A DNA stretch of 64,000 nucleotides, taken from NCBI GenBank assembly GCA_004352715.1, contig SCFE01000109.1, positions 62,001-126,000 of the forward strand, read 5' to 3'. This document shows positions 60,401 to 64,000 of this stretch, in pieces. The stretch comes from Hofstenia miamia. Its lineage: Eukaryota; Xenacoelomorpha; Acoela. The notes below the pieces were generated by a model. The model was not told the DNA's origin. It searched no databases and was given only the letters and a program-made list of their open reading frames with translations. The position numbers and the translations under genes were made by a program. Each line of letters begins with the position of its first letter. Position 1 is the stretch's first letter.

Positions 60401-60555
60401 AACTCGAACTGGAACAAATAGAAAGCTATCGACGAATAATTGATCATGAAAGCAAGCTGCACAAACATCTTATTGAGAAAAACCGTGAGCGCCAGCGCCT
60501 TAAACAAAAAAATAAAACAAAGCCTGCCAATCTTTGGGATGATTGTTATTATTAA
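51490..60555 (+). CDS. Coiled-coil protein, 307 residues, six coding exons
   Basis: Exons 51490-51595, 53134-53230, 53297-53424, 53760-53959, 56633-56746 and 60277-60555 have GT-AG borders and matching phases (1, 2, 1, 0, 0). They total 924 bp, exactly 308 codons with the stop. The N-terminus is polar (MNTSQRGKNKKNSDEKQNVE). Almost all the rest is charged and helical: EKLLEKLKRKCKAMRNELYV, NEINKLIEERRNYRQRVIDN, EKQRLIKEQMEAVRQQIHHI, KELGIMRKAKLEILQIEKDH, QKQLELEQIESYRRIIDHES. It ends NKTKPANLWDDCYY. No membrane segment, signal peptide or enzymatic motif. Long coiled coils of this size and layout occur among centrosomal and ciliary CCDC proteins, but I cannot assign a family. Introns contain LINE and hAT debris. 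The consistent phase chain makes the model strong. Confidence 0.8.
52365..52640 (+). pseudogene. LINE 3' end with trinucleotide tail
   Basis: An ATA/GTA-rich run leads into VGALGAVSKKHKKYLEKLGL, then PKWGGAVAQKAALLGTARVL and RKALRLPGNW-stop. The tail ends in (AAT)n-like repeats. The ALG-V-K and QK-ALLGTA-ILRK-L-LPG motifs are the conserved C-terminus of a widespread invertebrate non-LTR element. It lies in the first coding intron of the coiled-coil gene. Confidence 0.7.
55157..56340. mobile_element. Non-autonomous hAT-type element, 1184 bp
   Basis: The left tip CAGGCTTGTCGTTGATAT pairs with the reversed right tip CAGAGTTGCCGTTGATAT (15 of 18). The flanks CATTATTC and TTGTATTC share TATTC. 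Both ends carry subterminal ATCAATTGAT / GATTTGATTT arrays. No transposase motif was recognised inside. It sits in the intron before exon 5 of the coiled-coil gene. Confidence 0.65.
57526..57942. mobile_element. hAT-type MITE, 417 bp
   Basis: The left tip CAGGGTTGCCGTGGGACG pairs with the reversed right tip CAGGCTTGTCGTGGGACA. The flanks CTAGTAAC and CTAATAGC match at 6 of 8 positions, a good 8-bp target duplication. Subterminal GGGATG/GGGAC repeats are seen at both ends. A second CAGGGTTGCCAGG tip-like motif at about 57606 hints at a nested insertion. Confidence 0.75.
58109..58236. repeat. Two-copy tandem repeat, period 64 bp
   Basis: TGATATCATTCACTGCATAT and the following 44 bp are repeated head to tail with no difference seen. 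Confidence 0.9.
59371..59566. repeat. Near-identical block repeated across a single N
   Basis: 59371-59490 is followed by N at 59491 and then by a shortened copy (59492-59566) lacking about 45 internal bases. Same signature as 14437, 42864 and 62637. Confidence 0.9.
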
Positions 60556-60595
60556 AAACGAAATTTGATCGTTATTTATGTTGGATTACATTGTA

Positions 60596-60601
60596 AATAA
60601 A
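60596..60601 (+). terminator. Polyadenylation signal of the coiled-coil gene
   Basis: AATAAA 41 nt past the stop codon, fitting a short 3' UTR like that of the ShKT-CTCK gene. Confidence 0.6.
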
Positions 60602-60820
60602 CAATTTGACTCTGTTCAGCAGTAGACAGTGCAGAGTAAGAAACACGTGATGACCCTGGTGGTTATTTAATCAGAAGCTAGGCACCTGTACTTTGATTAT
60701 TTTAAGTTCAGAACGAGTTGGAACCTTCACTCGTGACTTCGAGTCAAGTTTCAATGTTATTTATATATATTTTTCATATTATGCTAGGCTATATATATCT
60801 GTGCTACATTTTAAGTAACT

Positions 60821-60847
60821 ATATATATATNNNNNNNNNNNNNNNNN

Positions 60848-60926
<79 letters not shown>

Positions 60927-60927
60927 G
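60821..60927. repeat. (TA)n then (GATA)n microsatellite with a 17-N gap
   Basis: A short TA run, gap 60831-60847, then about 20 GATA units. Confidence 0.95.
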
Positions 60928-61194
60928 GATACGAAAGAAAAACATGTTAAACAAATTAAAAGAAATCAAGCCTAATGTTTTGCAGTTTAATATAATATTA
61001 AAAGGTCGATGGATTAAGGGCTCAAGTTTACTCACCCTGAACTGAATGAAAATTTTATGAATGTGAACTTCTACAACAATATAATGATTTCGAGAAAAAC
61101 GAATTATTAGTTGCCAATTGACACTTAAACATATTTTATACAAATTCACGTGAAATTGTAGAAATTCTTCTCTGAATTGATCTAATTTACATAT

Positions 61195-61900
61195 GCTGTT
61201 AACCAGTAGCGGATCTAAGAGGGGAATGGGGGGCATACGTTCCCCTATCATAAAAAATCCAACCACATTTTCATCATACTTATAAATTTCGCAGATCCCA
61301 TAAACACTGGTTCATCAACACCTTCCATTCTTACAGCGGGAATTCCGTCCTCCAAAGAGTAAATGATACCAAAATTCAATTAAGCATGTTTTATTTATAC
61401 AGTAAGTGCCTCTGCTTTATGCAAACTGATCAAATCATGGACGTCCTAATAGCATTACATTAAGATGTGCATGACTTAAAATTTCCAATGGAATATGAAT
61501 AACCATTTATTCACAAAAATTTATTCAACTTCTACCTACTGCATACATTAGTATTCATCCCACATATCTTAAATTCAAATAGTTCAGGCCGTTTTTAGAA
61601 AATTACATTCAATGCTCTTCAATTTATAAAATTTTCATGGGTTCAATGATCCATTTTAAGAACATGTTACAAATAGTATCCTACACTAAAAAATAAATGG
61701 TATACAAATGTATGTAGTTCTTTTTAAAGTTTCGTTTCATGGTTATGTGCAAATGATTTAAAGGAGCAGCGATTGCTTCGAAAAGTTTAATCAACTTTAC
61801 TTGAACGTTTCCATCCAAATTTCGAAATTCCTTTTTCTGAATCGTACAACTCTATTGGAATTGCGTAAACATGGATGCAAGTTAACCGATTTACTGCGGT
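61195..61900. other. No gene recognised
   Basis: At 61207 CAGTAGCGGATCTAAGAGGG resembles a hAT/MITE tip (compare 9293), with no partner end found. The rest is featureless A+T-rich DNA. Confidence 0.4.
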
Positions 61901-61901
61901 T

Positions 61902-62634
61902 CAAGACCTTGCAATAATGTATTGCAATAAAATTGCAAAACAAAATATTCAAAATATGTATATTGAAATAAGAGTTTGCAATATTTTGGTTAATTGAAAA
62001 CTGCCTATTTTAAGCAAAGAAAATGATTCCTTTGTTAATTGAATATGATTTGCAAGCTTCCTGCAAACTATGTGTATTTCTACCTTTGTATCTAATTCTA
62101 TGGTAGCTTAGCCTATGTCAGCTATTCAAATTAAATGTACATATGTCTGAGTGCGTAAACATATGTCTTGTCATATTTTCGGAACCCAATATAAAAATGG
62201 TACAATTCTAACATTTATTCAAACCTGTTGATGTGAATTGAGATGGAATTAAAATGAATCATTTAAAATAATATTAGACTCGTTTCATTAATTGACGAAT
62301 TCTTTTAAATTCATTCGTCTTTTCAATTGATTGTTTCTGAACAATGGCATTAGGAAGCATTATCATTATCATTATAGTTCATTTATAAGCTGTAGCACAC
62401 CACTAAGTATTGCAATCAAGCCAAAAAGCAGCAGTTAATGTTATTATGCTGTTTATTTCTTAAAATTAAGGCTAAGGAACAAAAAACAATACAAGCAAGA
62501 ACACATTTACAAAAAACCCCTTCCAATAATATTTCAATATATTGCAATATATTGCAATATTATTGTAACTAAATTCGGCCCCAATAAATATATTGCAATA
62601 TATTGAATTTGCAATATATTATTGATAGGCCCTG
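61902..62634. mobile_element. TIR element with TTGCAATA arrays, first copy
   Basis: The left tip CAAGACCTTGCAATAATGTA matches the reversed right tip CAGGGCCTATCAATAATATA and continues TTGCAA (21 of 26 overall). Repeated TATTGCAATATATTGCAATA palindromes lie at the right end. No ORF. Probably a hAT-like MITE; the target duplication is unclear. Confidence 0.55.
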
Positions 62635-62657
62635 CANTTAACCGATTTACTGCGGTT

Positions 62658-63427
62658 CAAGACCTTGCAATAATGTATTGCAATAAAATTGCAAAACAAA
62701 ATATTCAAAATATGTATATTGAAATAAGAGTTTGCAATATTTTGGTTAATTGAAAACTGCCTATTTTAAGCAAAGAAAATGATTCCTTTGTTAATTGAAT
62801 ATGATTTGCAAGCTTCCTGCAAACTATATTTATTTCTACCTTTGTATCTAATTCTATGGTAGCTTAGCCTATGTCAGCTATTGAAATTAAATGTACATAT
62901 GTCTGAGTACGTAAACATATGCCTTGTCATATTTTCGGTATATTTCAAGTTGCAAAAATATTTTTTTAGTATAAGAACCCAATATAAAAATGGTACAATT
63001 CTAACATTTATTCAAACCTGTTGATGTGAATTGAGATGGAATTAAAATGAATCATTTAAAATAATATTAGACTCGTTTCATTAATTGACGAATTCTTTTA
63101 AATTCATTCGTCTTTTCAATTGATTGTTTCTGAACAATGGCATTAGGAAGCATTATCATTATCATTATAGTTCATTTATAAGCTGTAGCACACCACTAAG
63201 TATTGCAATCAAGCCAAAAAGCAGCAGTTAATGTTATTATGCTGTTTATTTCTTAAAATTAAGGCTAAGGAACAAAAAACAATACAAGCAAGAACACATT
63301 TACAAAAAACCCCTTCCAATAATATTTCAATATATTGCAATATATTGCAATATTATTGTAACTAAATCCGGCCCCAATAAATATATTGCAATATATTGAA
63401 TTTGCAATATATTATTGATAGGCCCTG
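62658..63427. mobile_element. TIR element, second copy across a single N
   Basis: The whole block 61882-62636 recurs from 62638 after one N. It contains a 38-bp segment missing from the first copy plus scattered substitutions. Probably the second haplotype of the same locus. Confidence 0.6.
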
Positions 63428-63429
63428 CA

Positions 63430-64000
63430 AAGGATAAAAACTATATTGAAAAAATAGTTCAAAATTAAGCCATTATTACTACACTGGTTCCATGTTGTAT
63501 TAGTCTGTTTTGATTTAGAGAAATAAAATATTTATGCGTCCGATTGATACAAATAAAAGTTAATATTACAGTGAGAATGATGAAGGTATAGGACGTTTCA
63601 TAGTGTGATTCATAAAATTCAACTTTTCTTTCATCTTATGTTTCCAGGCACTTCTCATTGCTTAGATTAGCGGAGTCTTTACTTTTTGGTTCATGATGCT
63701 GCAGTTAAAAATAAAATCAAGACAGTGACAAACGGACGAAAAATTTATGGGATTAAGTATGGATACAATAGTCATGTTTGAATGAAATCGTATCTTGAGC
63801 TATCAGGCTTTTTTACTGTGGATTATATTCTTTGATGTTGATTGAAGCAGAAATATGTAGTAAGGGCATCATTTAAGAAATTTAGGAACGCAGATTATTT
63901 TCAATTTCGTACATTTAAGCACTACAAGCAAAATTTTGCACCACTTTGCAGTATTACAAGCCATGCAAATACAAAATAGCATTCGAATATTCACAAAAAA
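63430..64000. other. No gene recognised
   Basis: A+T-rich, closed frames to the window end. Confidence 0.5.

Noticed and set aside
1-64000. tRNA, rRNA, CRISPR or bacterial-type operon structures
   Set aside because: I looked for these and saw no convincing cloverleaf, repeat-spacer array or operon. The gene structure is eukaryotic throughout.

Overview
This is a strongly A+T-rich window of nuclear DNA from an invertebrate animal. The evidence is multi-exon genes with GT-AG introns, long introns, (TA)n microsatellites, and layered remnants of animal transposons (mariner/Tc1, hAT, piggyBac and non-LTR LINEs). I cannot name the phylum. The secreted cystine-knot/ShKT protein, the ionotropic glutamate receptor (iGluR) domains and the transposon mix fit a marine invertebrate, but no single sequence settles it.

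Layout. 0-7.7 kb: intergenic DNA with a hAT fragment, a deleted mariner element, a Tc1 remnant and a piggyBac remnant. 7.8-20.9 kb: the main locus. Three exons encode an iGluR ligand-binding domain in which S1 runs straight into S2 with no pore region, followed by a short hydrophobic C-terminus like a GPI-anchor signal. The last two exons recur beyond a 1000-N gap, and the middle exon is repeated once more across a single N. 21.9-27.1 kb: a decayed LINE split by a hAT element. 27.6-28.4 kb: one intact coding exon for a secreted ShKT / VWC-like / C-terminal cystine-knot protein. 28.5-44.3 kb: exons of an unrecognised minus-strand gene (start at 44.29 kb, further exons at 43.9 and 32.3 kb, possibly one at 34.6 kb), with LINE, Tc1, mariner and hAT remnants between them. 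45.1-46.0 kb: a Tc1 remnant carrying a nested mariner-like element that encodes only a DNA-binding domain. 47.2-50.4 kb: no gene recognised. 50.5-60.6 kb: a six-coding-exon gene for a 307-residue coiled-coil protein, with hAT-type MITEs in its introns. 60.6-64 kb: a GATA microsatellite and a TIR-flanked repeat present twice.

The genes do not form a pathway. The notable biology is the pore-less glutamate-receptor-like binding protein, a natural counterpart of the soluble S1S2 constructs made for crystallography. An assembly caution applies: five single-N or short-N junctions separate near-identical sequence, which suggests unmerged haplotypes, so part of the iGluR duplication may be allelic rather than paralogous.
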